Positions 15,416 to 23,869 of a stretch of 41,694 nucleotides of DNA are shown here, piece by piece. Under the pieces are notes generated by a model. That model did no database searches. It was not told where the DNA came from and was given only the letters and a program-made list of their open reading frames with translations. Numbering within the stretch: the stretch's first letter is position 1; the number at the start of each line of letters is the position of its first letter. Where the stretch lies: NCBI GenBank assembly GCA_902496335.1, contig CABVAO010000014.1, positions 1-41,694 on the forward strand, in the 5' to 3' direction. A program made the translations under genes and the position numbers. This DNA is from an uncultured Collinsella sp. (GTDB taxonomy: Bacteria; Actinomycetota; Coriobacteriia; Coriobacteriales; Coriobacteriaceae).

Positions 15416-16313
15416 TGTAAAGAAACGTGGCGGATTGGGACGTGGACTCAATGCTTTGGTCTCAGAGGCCGAGTATGAGACCGGCGGTTCGGCTGCATCG
15501 GCTTCAAATGCCGCTTCTGAAACAAAACTACCTATTGAGGATATCGTTCCCAACCCTAATCAGCCGCGAATTCACTTTAACGAAACTGAACTTCGCGAGT
15601 TGAGCGAGTCAATCCAAGAGCATGGCGTTTTGCAGCCGCTTTTGGTTCGCAAGCATGGAAACGGCTATGAGATCATCGCTGGTGAGCGTCGTTACCAGGC
15701 GTCAAAGCTTGCTGGCCTTGAAGAATTGCCAGTCATCATTAAAGAGGTAAATGATGAAGAGATGCTGGCTCTTGCTCTTATCGAAAACCTTCAGCGTTCT
15801 GATCTGAATCCTGTCGAAGAGGCTAAGGGCTATCGCCAACTCATCGATGCCAGCGGGATGACCCAGGAGGCATTGTCGAAGGCAGTAAGCAAGTCACGCT
15901 CTGCAATTACAAACTCGCTGCGTCTTCTCGATCTCCCCGAAGTAGTTCAGCAGATGATTTTTGAGGGCAAACTTACTGCTGGTCATGCACGTGCGATTCT
16001 TGCAGTTCCCTATGAGGACGCGCGTATTCGACTTGCAGAGAAAGTTGTTACAGAGGGCCTTTCCGTAAGAGCGACAGAAAATCTTGCTCCGTTGTTTTCT
16101 GCCGGAGAGACACCTAAGACGCCAAGGCCTGCAACGCCTCAGTCCTTTAAAAAGGCTGCACGTGTGCTTCGTCAGGTATTTAATACCAACGTGCGTGTGA
16201 AGAGCTCGCGTGGAAAGAATAAGATTGAGATTGAGTTTAAAGACGAGGAAGAGCTCTCTCGTATTCTTGGCGAAATGATTCAGTTTGATCAAGGAGGCCA
16301 AGATGAGGAATAA
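15408..16313 (+). CDS. parB: Chromosome partitioning protein ParB (Spo0J)
   Basis: 301 residues. The N-terminus has a ParA-stimulating basic peptide (KKRGGLGRGLNAL), then the CTP-binding domain with QEHGVLQPLLVR and GERRYQA (the GERR box), a helix-turn-helix region (TQEALSKAVSKSRSAITNSLRLL) for parS recognition, and a C-terminal dimerisation domain. GTG start overlaps parA by 8 nt, and its end overlaps the next small gene by 11 nt, so three genes are coupled. Confidence 0.95.
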   Translation: MPSVKKRGGLGRGLNALVSEAEYETGGSAASASNAASETKLPIEDIVPNPNQPRIHFNETELRELSESIQEHGVLQPLLVRKHGNGYEIIAGERRYQASKLAGLEELPVIIKEVNDEEMLALALIENLQRSDLNPVEEAKGYRQLIDASGMTQEALSKAVSKSRSAITNSLRLLDLPEVVQQMIFEGKLTAGHARAILAVPYEDARIRLAEKVVTEGLSVRATENLAPLFSAGETPKTPRPATPQSFKKAARVLRQVFNTNVRVKSSRGKNKIEIEFKDEEELSRILGEMIQFDQGGQDEE

Positions 16314-16557
16314 GATTTTAACAGCGATTGCATTGGTGACGACTGTCGCGGCTGGTGCCTTTGCTGGCTATAAGATCGCGACAGACGATGAACTTCGAGG
16401 TCGTTTGCTTCGTGGCGCGCAAGATATCGTCGATACTTCCAAAAAGAAAATGGATGTTATGACGGAAGATGTTGCCATGCGTACTGCTCAGGTAACGAAG
16501 AATCCCAAGATTAATCAGGGTTGGGTCAGCAACCAATGGGAAAATGTAGGCTATTAG
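16303..16557 (+). CDS. Small membrane-anchored protein coupled to parB (YtxH-like)
   Basis: 84 residues. ATG at 16303 follows AAGGAGG at 16291-16297 and overlaps the parB stop by 11 nt. The N-terminus is a single membrane segment (ILTAIALVTTVAAGAFAGYKIA) followed by a charged helical region, DDELRGRLLRGAQDIVDTSK, which resembles the layout of YtxH-domain proteins. The C-terminus is polar. Function unknown; the overlap with parB and the lack of another promoter suggest expression with parAB. I see no catalytic motif. Confidence 0.75.
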   Translation: MRNKILTAIALVTTVAAGAFAGYKIATDDELRGRLLRGAQDIVDTSKKKMDVMTEDVAMRTAQVTKNPKINQGWVSNQWENVGY

Positions 16558-16565
16558 GTACCTAA
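16554..16565. repeat. 12-bp palindrome, copy 2
   Basis: TTAGGTACCTAA, identical to 13050-13061, overlaps the stop codon of the small membrane gene. Confidence 0.6.
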
Positions 16566-16585
16566 CAATTACTCAGCATATTTTG

Positions 16586-16627
16586 AGGGGTCCTTGTCTG
16601 ATTCATGAGACAAGGACCCCTTATTTT
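16586..16627 (+). terminator. Terminator of the parAB operon
   Basis: A 14-bp perfect stem (16586-16599 with 16608-16621) with an 8-nt loop is followed by TTATTTT. Confidence 0.88.
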
Positions 16628-16672
16628 GGCCGTAAAAAATGGGACAGGTAGCAGCTGATTCAAAATTAAGGT

Positions 16673-16715
16673 CAATAAATGAAACAACCCCGGTTGCATA
16701 TTCTGTAACCGGGGT
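16673..16715 (-). terminator. rlmN terminator
   Basis: On the minus strand a 9-bp stem (16707-16715 with 16687-16695) and 11-nt loop is followed by a T-rich tract (16673-16686). It lies about 40 bp past the rlmN stop. Confidence 0.7.
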
Positions 16716-16722
16716 CGTTCGA

Positions 16723-16738
16723 TGTTTCACATGAAACG
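16723..16738. promoter_or_regulatory. Degenerate parS-like site between parAB and rlmN
   Basis: TGTTTCACATGAAACG matches parS at 14 of 16 positions. It lies between the rlmN stop and its terminator, 2.1 kb from the perfect array. Confidence 0.5.
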
Positions 16739-16756
16739 TTTTGGGATGCGACTCCC

Positions 16757-17809
16757 CTATGCGTTCTTCTGAACTTTGAAGCGCTGCTTCAGCTGTCCGC
16801 AAGCGGCGTCAATATCGTTACCACGGGAGTTACGAATCGTGGTCTCGATGCCACGGGACTCAAGACGACGCTGAAGATCCTCAACCTTATGAATCGGCGA
16901 CGGCTTGAGCGGGCTACCCTCGATGTCGTTAAGCTGAATGAGGTTAACGTGGCACAGCGTTCCCTCGCAGAAGTCGCAGAGTGCCTGCATTTCGGGATTC
17001 GTATCGTTGACGCCTTCGATCATGGCGTACTCATAGGTCGGGCGGCGGCCAGTCTTCTCGGTGTAGAGCTGAAGCGCTTCGTGAAGGCGAAGCAGCGTGT
17101 ACTTCTTAACACCGGGCATGAGCTTATTGCGCGTCGACTGGATGGCGGAATGCAGGGAAACGGCAAGCGTGAACTGCTCGGGGATGTCGGCAAATTTGCG
17201 AATACCGGGAATAACGCCACTGGTAGAGACAGTGAGGTGGCGAGCGCCGATACCGATGCTATCGGGGTCGTTGAGGATTCGCAGCGCCTTGAGAACCTCG
17301 TCGTAGTTGGCAAACGGCTCGCCCTGGCCCATGAAGACAACGCTCGTGGCGCGCTCGCCAAAGTCGTTGGATACATGAAGTACCTGGTCGACGATCTCTT
17401 GAGCGGTCAGAGAGCGCTTGAGGCCGTTGAGACCGGTAGCGCAAAAGGCACAGCCCATGCCACAGCCTGCCTGGGTGGAAACGCAGACGGAAAGCTTGTT
17501 ACGACGGGGCATGCCGACGGTCTCGACGGAAACGCCGTCGTGGTACTCGAGCAGATACTTGCGAGAGCCATCTTTGGAAACCTGCTTGGTGAGTTCAGTC
17601 GGCGTGTCAAAGGCAAAAGCCTCTTTAAGCTGCTCGCGGAAAGCCTTGGGGAGGTTGGTCATATCGTCAAACGAACAAACGTTCTTCTCAAAGACCCATT
17701 CGATGAGCTGCTTCGCGCGGAAGGCGGGCTGGCCAAGCTCGGCCACGAGCTCGCGAATATCGTTTTGGCTCAAGTCGCGAATGTCCTGAGATTTAGTCCT
17801 GGGATTCAT
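16757..17809 (-). CDS. rlmN: 23S rRNA/tRNA adenosine-C2 methyltransferase RlmN
   Basis: Radical-SAM enzyme making m2A2503 in 23S rRNA and m2A37 in some tRNAs. 350 residues with the CxxxCxxC iron-sulfur motif (Cys116, Cys120, Cys123 in CGMGCAFCATG), the SAM-binding FMGQGEP and a C-terminal catalytic Cys in DIDAACGQL. ATG start with AAAGG 7 nt upstream. Divergent from ddl with an 85-bp shared upstream region. Confidence 0.96.
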   Translation of the reverse strand: MNPRTKSQDIRDLSQNDIRELVAELGQPAFRAKQLIEWVFEKNVCSFDDMTNLPKAFREQLKEAFAFDTPTELTKQVSKDGSRKYLLEYHDGVSVETVGMPRRNKLSVCVSTQAGCGMGCAFCATGLNGLKRSLTAQEIVDQVLHVSNDFGERATSVVFMGQGEPFANYDEVLKALRILNDPDSIGIGARHLTVSTSGVIPGIRKFADIPEQFTLAVSLHSAIQSTRNKLMPGVKKYTLLRLHEALQLYTEKTGRRPTYEYAMIEGVNDTNPEMQALCDFCEGTLCHVNLIQLNDIEGSPLKPSPIHKVEDLQRRLESRGIETTIRNSRGNDIDAACGQLKQRFKVQKNA

Positions 17810-17824
17810 GGAAGCCTTTCGATT

Positions 17825-17854
17825 TTGGGGAAACGTAGAGGGTATCGCTACAAT
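17825..17854 (+). promoter_or_regulatory. Possible ddl promoter
   Basis: A -10 element TACAAT (17849-17854) and a weak -35 TTGGGG (17825-17830), 18 bp apart, lie 40 bp before ddl. The -10 agrees with other promoters in the window; the -35 is poor. Confidence 0.4.
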
Positions 17855-17894
17855 ATGGTATCAGCTGCAGAAATTATAGAGGAGGAGTCTGCCC

Positions 17895-18860
17895 ATGCCG
17901 GGTAAAAGCCTAGAGAACATGCACGTAGCGGTCTTGGCGGGCGGTCATTCCGCTGAGCGCGAGATCTCGCTCAATTCGGGTAAGAACGTCATGGTTGCCT
18001 TGAAGGAGGCCGGCTACACTTCGGTGGAGCTGCTTGACACGGCTGCCGATGATTTTATGGTAACCATGGCGACCGGCGGCTTTGACGTGGCGTTTATCGC
18101 CATGCACGGTGCCGGCGGCGAGGATGGCGCCATGCAAGGCGCCATGGAGACCCTGGGTATCCCCTACACGGCTTCGGGCGTGCTTGCCAGCGCCTGCGGT
18201 GCCGACAAGGAGGTCTCTAAGCTCCTGTACGCCAAGGCGGGCATTCCCATTGCCCCCGGCCTCGCGCTCGAGGTGGGCGATGAAGTCGATATCGATCATA
18301 TCGTCGAGGTTTGTGGCGAGCGCTGCTTTGTGAAGCCGGCCGTCAACGGTTCCAGCTATGGCATTTCCCTGGTCCATGAGCCCTCCGAGCTGCCCGCGGC
18401 AATCGCCGAGGCGTTTGAGTACGGCGACAAAGTGCTGGTCGAGAAGTGCATCGAGGGTACCGAGATCACCGTCGGCGTGTACGGCGAGGACGACGTGCGC
18501 GCTCTGCCGATTGTCGAGATTCGTAAGCCCAAGGACTGCGAGTTCTACGATCTGGACGTGAAGTATGTCGACCCTACGGACATCCATCGCATTCCGGCGC
18601 AGATTTCACCCGAGAATTACACTCGCGCTCAGGAGCTTGCCTGCGCTGCTCACAAGGCCCTCGGTTGCCTGGGTATCTCGCGCAGCGACTTTATTGTGAG
18701 TGAGGACGGCCCCGTCATCCTCGAGACCAATACCATTCCCGGCATGACCGATACGTCGCTGTATCCGGATGAGATTCGCCACACCGACGACATGACGTTC
18801 CCGCAGGTCTGTGACAGCCTGATCCGTATGGGCCTTCGTCGAGCGGGCATTGCATGCTAA
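17895..18860 (+). CDS. ddl: D-alanine--D-alanine ligase
   Basis: ATP-grasp enzyme that joins two D-Ala for peptidoglycan precursors. 321 residues. Signatures: VLAGGHSAEREISLNSG at the N-terminus, MHGAGGEDGAMQG, KPAVNGSSYGISLV (ATP-grasp glycine-rich loop), YDLDVKYV (omega-loop region with a Tyr, the D-Ala-D-Ala rather than D-Ala-D-Lac type context) and LETNTIPGMTDTSLYP metal-binding end. ATG after AGGAGG. It overlaps the following helicase gene by 7 nt. Confidence 0.95.
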   Translation: MPGKSLENMHVAVLAGGHSAEREISLNSGKNVMVALKEAGYTSVELLDTAADDFMVTMATGGFDVAFIAMHGAGGEDGAMQGAMETLGIPYTASGVLASACGADKEVSKLLYAKAGIPIAPGLALEVGDEVDIDHIVEVCGERCFVKPAVNGSSYGISLVHEPSELPAAIAEAFEYGDKVLVEKCIEGTEITVGVYGEDDVRALPIVEIRKPKDCEFYDLDVKYVDPTDIHRIPAQISPENYTRAQELACAAHKALGCLGISRSDFIVSEDGPVILETNTIPGMTDTSLYPDEIRHTDDMTFPQVCDSLIRMGLRRAGIAC

Positions 18861-21748
18861 TCGAGGACGCGGTTTCGTCAGGAACGCCGCAGTTTGTCAT
18901 CGACTCCTATGCCACGCTAGCCGAACGCGCCAAAACGCAGTCCTTCGGCCTTATCGAGGAAGATGTGATCGTCCTCGATACCGAGACCACAGGTCTTTCG
19001 GTGCAGGACAATGAGCTGATCGAGATCTCGGCGGCCCGTCTTTCGGGCCGCGAGATCGTCGACCGCTTCGATACCTTCGTGCATCCCAAACAGCTGATTC
19101 CCGCCGAGATTACCGAGCTCACGAGCATTACAAATGCCGATGTGGCAGATGCCCCGTCGGCCGTTGAGGCCGTAGCCGCTCTCGCCGATTTTGTCGGTGG
19201 TTGCCCGGTAATCGCACATAACGCCACGTTCGACCGCTCGTTTATCGAGTCGGTCAAAGGCGGCGTCAGCGTGAGCGATATTTGGATCGATTCGCTGGCG
19301 CTGTCGCGCATCGCGCTTCCGCGCCTGGCCTCGCACAAGCTGTCTTTTATGGCCGATCTGTTTGGCTGTGACTCGGTATCACACCGTGCCAATGCCGACG
19401 TCGACGCCCTGTGTGGCGTATGGCGCGTGTTGCTCGTGGCACTCACCGACTTGCCCCAGGGCCTCATGGCGCGCCTAGCCGACATGCATCCGGACGTGCC
19501 TTGGTCCTATCGTCCAATCTTCTCATTCTTGGCGGGGCAGAACCCTGGTTCTATCTTCTCTCTCAGCGCCGCTCGTGCTGACGTTCTCAAGGCCGATCGC
19601 GTCGACGATCGGGTGGACGCCGACGAACTGCCGGTCCTCAAGATGCCGAGTCGTGAGGAGATTGAGGCAGACTATGCGCCAGGTGGCCTGGTCAATCGCA
19701 TGTATCCCACCTACGAGCCGCGTGATGAGCAGATCGCGATGGCGCTCGAGGTCCGCGATGCGCTGGTCACGGGCACTCATCGTGTAATTGAGGCGGGCAC
19801 GGGCGTCGGCAAATCGATGGCCTATCTGGTACCTTTTGCCGAGGCAGCGCGCCGTAACAACATCACGGTTGGTATTGCGACCAAATCGAACAATCTTGCC
19901 GACCAGCTCATGTACCATGAGCTGCCAAAACTTGCCGAGCAACTGGACGGTGGCCTGTCATTTTGCGCTCTCAAGGGGTATGACCACTATCCGTGCCTGC
20001 GCAAGCTTGAGCGCATGAGCCGCGGCCAGGTCGAGATTACCACCAAGCGCGATCCGGCGGACACGCTCACGGCGGTCGCGGTCATTATGGCGTACGTCTG
20101 CCAATCAGCCGATGGCGACCTCGACTCGCTCGGCATTCGGTGGCGCAGCGTCAACCGCCCCGACTTTACGACGGCCTCGCGCGAGTGTGCTCGTCGCCTC
20201 TGCCCGTTTTTCCCTGAAAAATGCTTGGTCCACGGCGCTCGCCGTCGTGCGGCGCATGCCGACGTGGTGGTTACCAACCATTCCCTGCTGTTCCGCAATG
20301 TTGCGGCCGAGGGCAGGATTTTGCCTCCGATTCGTCATTGGGTAATCGACGAGGCTCATTCTATCGAGCGCGAGGCGCGCCGTCAGTGGGCGCGCGTGGT
20401 GTCGGCGGACGAATCACGCGTTCTGTTTGAGCGCCTGGGTGGCTCGAGCACCGGTGCGCTAAGCCAGGTCTCCCGTGATTTGGCAACCTCTGAGGGATCT
20501 ACGCTCTATCTGGGCCTTACTGCCAAGGCGACGTCGACGGTTGCGCGCGCGAGCATGGCAATCGCCGACGTGTTCGATGGCGTTCGCGAGCTCGGCCGCC
20601 GTGCCCGTGGGGGTTATGACAATGCCAATCTATGGATTGGCCCCGAGCTGCGCGAATCTGACGACTGGCATGATTTCTTACAGTCGGCCTACGCTGCCAT
20701 CGATGCATTGGAACAAGCTGACAAGTGCGTCGACGCGCTGGTGCAAGCCGTCGCCGCCGACAAGCCCGAGGTTGTTGTCGACTTGGGCGATATCTCGCGC
20801 CGCCTGCACGAGCTGGCCGAGAACCTCAAACTCATCATCGACGGCACCGATGAACACTACGTGTATTCGCTGCAGGTCAATCGCAGGTTGCGTGCCGGCG
20901 GAGAGTCAATGACCGCAGAGCGCATCGACATTGGCGAGGCCTTGGCAACCGAGTGGCTGCCCGAGGTTCACACGGCTATCTTTGCCTCGGCGACCATGAC
21001 GGTGTCCAAAAGCTTTGAACACTTTAACCACGCGGTCGGCCTCGATCGCATCGGTGCTTCAACATCCTCATCGCTGCACTTGGACTCGAGCTACGACTTT
21101 GATTCGAACATGGCTGTAGTCGTTGCGGGCGATATACCCGATCCGCGCGATCGTGAGAGCTATCTTACGGCGCTCGAGCGCGTGCTGGTCGACGCCCATC
21201 TTGCCATGGGCGGATCGGTGCTCACGCTGTTCACCAATCGGCGCGACATGGAAGACCTGTACACCCGCGTTGAGCCCAAGATGGCCCGTGCGGGTCTGGA
21301 ACTCAACTGCCAGCAGCGCAACTCATCTCCTCGTCGCCTGCGCGACCGGTTTATCAACGAGCCGACCTCGTCGCTTTTTGCGCTTAAGGCCTTCTGGGAG
21401 GGATTCGACGCCAGCGGCGAGACGCTGCGCTGCGTCATCATTCCCAAGCTGCCGTTCTCGAGCCCCACGGACCCGCTCTCGTGCGAGCGCAACTTGCGCG
21501 AAGACCGCGCTTGGGCGCGCTATTCGCTGCCCGAGGCGGTGCTCGAGGTCAAGCAGGCGGCCGGCCGCCTTATCCGCTCGTCGACCGATTGCGGCGTGCT
21601 GATTCTGGCCGACCCGCGCCTGGTGACGAAGGGCTACGGAAAGAAGTTCTTAACGTCGCTGCCCACGAGCTCCTACCAGCGCATCGAATCGGCGCAGATC
21701 GGGCACTATCTGCAACTGTGGCGTGCACGCCACGAGCGGCGGCGCTAA
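18854..21748 (+). CDS. DinG-type DEAH helicase fused to DEDDh exonuclease
   Basis: 964 residues. An N-terminal 3'-5' exonuclease domain (DTETTG near residue 42, HNATFDRSF, HRANADVDA: the DEDDh set) precedes a superfamily 2 XPD/DinG helicase: Walker A EAGTGVGKS near 313-321, DEAH box Asp499-His502, and the C-terminal motif region FWEGFDASGE and QAAGRLIRS. Four cysteines (Cys381, Cys445, Cys450, Cys457; spacing C-x4-C-x6-C at the end) sit where E. coli DinG binds its 4Fe-4S cluster. B. subtilis DinG has the exonuclease but is described without the cluster, so this protein seems to combine both. Probably DNA repair or R-loop/fork processing. The ATG overlaps ddl by 7 nt; the end overlaps the convergent WYL gene by 4 nt. 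Confidence 0.9.
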   Translation: MLIEDAVSSGTPQFVIDSYATLAERAKTQSFGLIEEDVIVLDTETTGLSVQDNELIEISAARLSGREIVDRFDTFVHPKQLIPAEITELTSITNADVADAPSAVEAVAALADFVGGCPVIAHNATFDRSFIESVKGGVSVSDIWIDSLALSRIALPRLASHKLSFMADLFGCDSVSHRANADVDALCGVWRVLLVALTDLPQGLMARLADMHPDVPWSYRPIFSFLAGQNPGSIFSLSAARADVLKADRVDDRVDADELPVLKMPSREEIEADYAPGGLVNRMYPTYEPRDEQIAMALEVRDALVTGTHRVIEAGTGVGKSMAYLVPFAEAARRNNITVGIATKSNNLADQLMYHELPKLAEQLDGGLSFCALKGYDHYPCLRKLERMSRGQVEITTKRDPADTLTAVAVIMAYVCQSADGDLDSLGIRWRSVNRPDFTTASRECARRLCPFFPEKCLVHGARRRAAHADVVVTNHSLLFRNVAAEGRILPPIRHWVIDEAHSIEREARRQWARVVSADESRVLFERLGGSSTGALSQVSRDLATSEGSTLYLGLTAKATSTVARASMAIADVFDGVRELGRRARGGYDNANLWIGPELRESDDWHDFLQSAYAAIDALEQADKCVDALVQAVAADKPEVVVDLGDISRRLHELAENLKLIIDGTDEHYVYSLQVNRRLRAGGESMTAERIDIGEALATEWLPEVHTAIFASATMTVSKSFEHFNHAVGLDRIGASTSSSLHLDSSYDFDSNMAVVVAGDIPDPRDRESYLTALERVLVDAHLAMGGSVLTLFTNRRDMEDLYTRVEPKMARAGLELNCQQRNSSPRRLRDRFINEPTSSLFALKAFWEGFDASGETLRCVIIPKLPFSSPTDPLSCERNLREDRAWARYSLPEAVLEVKQAAGRLIRSSTDCGVLILADPRLVTKGYGKKFLTSLPTSSYQRIESAQIGHYLQLWRARHERRR

Positions 21749-22662
21749 AGCGGACAAACGAGGGTTTTTGCCATATCGCACAGACGCTTTGACAGGGCGG
21801 GGTCATCCAAGATGCGGATGGCTCCGCCCGCTGCGATTACCTGGCTCAGTAGCCAACGCTCGGAGCCGTAATGCACGGTTACCATTGCCATGTCTGCCCC
21901 GCTGCGCTCGATTAGGGTGATGCCGGCCCAGTCCAGATGTTCCGCCATATCGAATGGCATCAAGAGCTTTGCGCTACGCTGCGTCCGGGCAAGGGAATCG
22001 TGGAGGGATGCGACGTCCGGTGCGTGAGACACGACGGAGTCTTCCGTCAAGGTGAGTCCCTCGATTTTATCCATGCGATAGGTGCGCTGCTCATCGACTG
22101 CGATGTCCCAGGCAATCAAGTATGTTTGGTCGCCGTTTGCCGTAATGCGCAAGGGGTCGACCAGACGCTCGCGTGGCCGTGCATCGTCCATCGAGCGATA
22201 CGAGATGCGGCAGCGAACGCCGTCCTGAATGGCGCAGCTCAGCTGCTGCCAGTGCGACCCGTGGTTGACGGTGTCAAAGACGCGCTGGTTATAGCCGAGC
22301 TCTTCGGGTAGAAGAGCATGCCGAATCCGGGCTGCCGTCTGTGGCTCGATCCCCAACGATTCAAGTTCGTGGTTGAGCACAGCGCCCTCGGCGGCACTCA
22401 GGCGCAACGGTAGAACACGCCCGGCGTCGCCGGTGAGGACCACACGCTCGCCGCGGCATTTGCAGATGATGCGCGCGCCCGATTCTCGGTCCGCGAGCGT
22501 CGAGACGATCTCGAGAATCTCGTCGAGCGACACCCCTGTGATGTCAAAGCGGCTGCAAATCTCGGCTCGTGTCATGCCGCTCTCGCCGGCGGCGTAGAGG
22601 GCCTCCATGATGTCGATGGCGCGCGAGAGTCTCTGCTCGCTGGTGAGTTTACGCACGGGCAT
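21745..22662 (-). CDS. WYL-domain transcriptional regulator (second of a pair)
   Basis: 305 residues. An N-terminal helix-turn-helix-like region (MTRAEICSRFDITGVSLDEILEIV) is followed by a WYL domain (CRISYRSMDDARPRERLVDPLRI, TYLIAWDIAVDEQRTYRMDKI) and a C-terminal WCX-type extension. WYL domains bind nucleic acid ligands; in actinobacteria the PafB-PafC pair activates DNA-damage genes. ATG at 22662 is preferred to a TTG at 22683 because an AAAGGA-type site lies upstream. Overlaps the previous gene by 14 nt and meets the helicase gene tail to tail with a 4-nt overlap. Confidence 0.8.
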   Translation of the reverse strand: MPVRKLTSEQRLSRAIDIMEALYAAGESGMTRAEICSRFDITGVSLDEILEIVSTLADRESGARIICKCRGERVVLTGDAGRVLPLRLSAAEGAVLNHELESLGIEPQTAARIRHALLPEELGYNQRVFDTVNHGSHWQQLSCAIQDGVRCRISYRSMDDARPRERLVDPLRITANGDQTYLIAWDIAVDEQRTYRMDKIEGLTLTEDSVVSHAPDVASLHDSLARTQRSAKLLMPFDMAEHLDWAGITLIERSGADMAMVTVHYGSERWLLSQVIAAGGAIRILDDPALSKRLCDMAKTLVCPL

Positions 22663-23671
22663 GCTCGTGCACCGTCCTTTCAATGAGGCGGTTCCACGCC
22701 TGTTTGAGCGATTTGGGGGCCACGGGCCTCATGCCGTCCACGGCGTGGGCCATGCAAAATGAGGCGGCGGCTTCAAGGTCACGCACGTCAACGGTCCAGG
22801 TCCATCCCGCATCGGTGTGTGCGAGCTCACCTCGCCCGCGCGTGAGGCCGTTGATCATATCGATCTGCGTCTGAGGGGCGAACGAGAACGTGGCTGCAAC
22901 GGGCGGTCGGTCGGCAAAATCGAATTCAAAGAACAGATAGTCGTTGAGATTGAAGTCCGCAGGGATGGCGTAGGCCTTCGAAGGACGCCAAGCGCGAACG
23001 ATACGGTCGCAGCGGAATGTCCTGATGCCGTCGGTGACATTGTCGAGGCCGCAGAAGTACGCCACGCCCTCGCGTTCGAACATGCCGTAGACGCAGACGG
23101 TACGTTCTTTCTGCTCGCCGCGTCCGTTCTGATATAAAAATCGCAGCGCGCATCGCTCGGCAAAGGCGCTCCATACCGCATCGACGGTGGGAGAGCGGCG
23201 GATTGGTACTTCGTCCACCGCCGACATGCCGGTGAGGTAGGCAATTTTGGAGCGAATATCGGCAAGCGGCGCGGCAAAGGTGGAAGAGCCGGCCGCTAGT
23301 GTCTGGTCGATGGCGTTGAGCAGGATATCGGCGTCGTCTGCGGTGATGAGGCCGCCTGCTGCAAAGGTGTGCTCGCGGTCGATTGTCCACGAGCTTTCCT
23401 CGGTCTCCTGCGCACCGGCGGGGCGAACCTCCTTGATTAAGATGCCACGCTCGAGCAGTTTGTCACGATCGCGCCGAAACTTGCGCTTATCCGAGTCGAT
23501 GTTGCCGGAGCCATATCCCAGGTCGGAATCCAAGACGATCTGCTCGGTCGTCAGCGGTTCGGGGGAGCTGTTGAGCACAAAGAAAAGATTGAGGATGCGC
23601 TGAGCCGTTTTATCGAAACTGGGCTCCGAATTCCCCTTTTTAATTGTCGCGGTCGTGTCGCTTGCCGTCAT
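22649..23671 (-). CDS. WYL-domain transcriptional regulator (first of a pair)
   Basis: 340 residues. N-terminal winged-helix-like region (KTAQRILNLFFVLNSSPEPLTTEQI and FRRDRDKLLERGI) then a WYL-type middle (ALRFLYQNG, YGMFEREGVAYFCGLDN, RTFRCDRIVRAW). ATG with GAGGA 5 nt upstream. It overlaps the second WYL gene by 14 nt, so the two are probably made together and may form a heterodimer or PafBC-like unit; that role is inference from pairing and domain content. Confidence 0.8.
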   Translation of the reverse strand: MTASDTTATIKKGNSEPSFDKTAQRILNLFFVLNSSPEPLTTEQIVLDSDLGYGSGNIDSDKRKFRRDRDKLLERGILIKEVRPAGAQETEESSWTIDREHTFAAGGLITADDADILLNAIDQTLAAGSSTFAAPLADIRSKIAYLTGMSAVDEVPIRRSPTVDAVWSAFAERCALRFLYQNGRGEQKERTVCVYGMFEREGVAYFCGLDNVTDGIRTFRCDRIVRAWRPSKAYAIPADFNLNDYLFFEFDFADRPPVAATFSFAPQTQIDMINGLTRGRGELAHTDAGWTWTVDVRDLEAAASFCMAHAVDGMRPVAPKSLKQAWNRLIERTVHEHARA

Positions 23672-23869
23672 AGAGTCCTCGCATGAGAAGGTGGTTTGCT
23701 GCCATGATTTTAGTCCGATATGGAGATTAGGCTATATCCTTGTCCGCTCGGGGCGTTAAGATGGCCCGAATTCGGTCGTTTGCGCTCGCTCGGGGTATAC
23801 TTTCGACTATATACGGTTCTAATGTGCATGCATTGGGCCTATTTGTCGGATTATGGATGTGGAGCGCAC

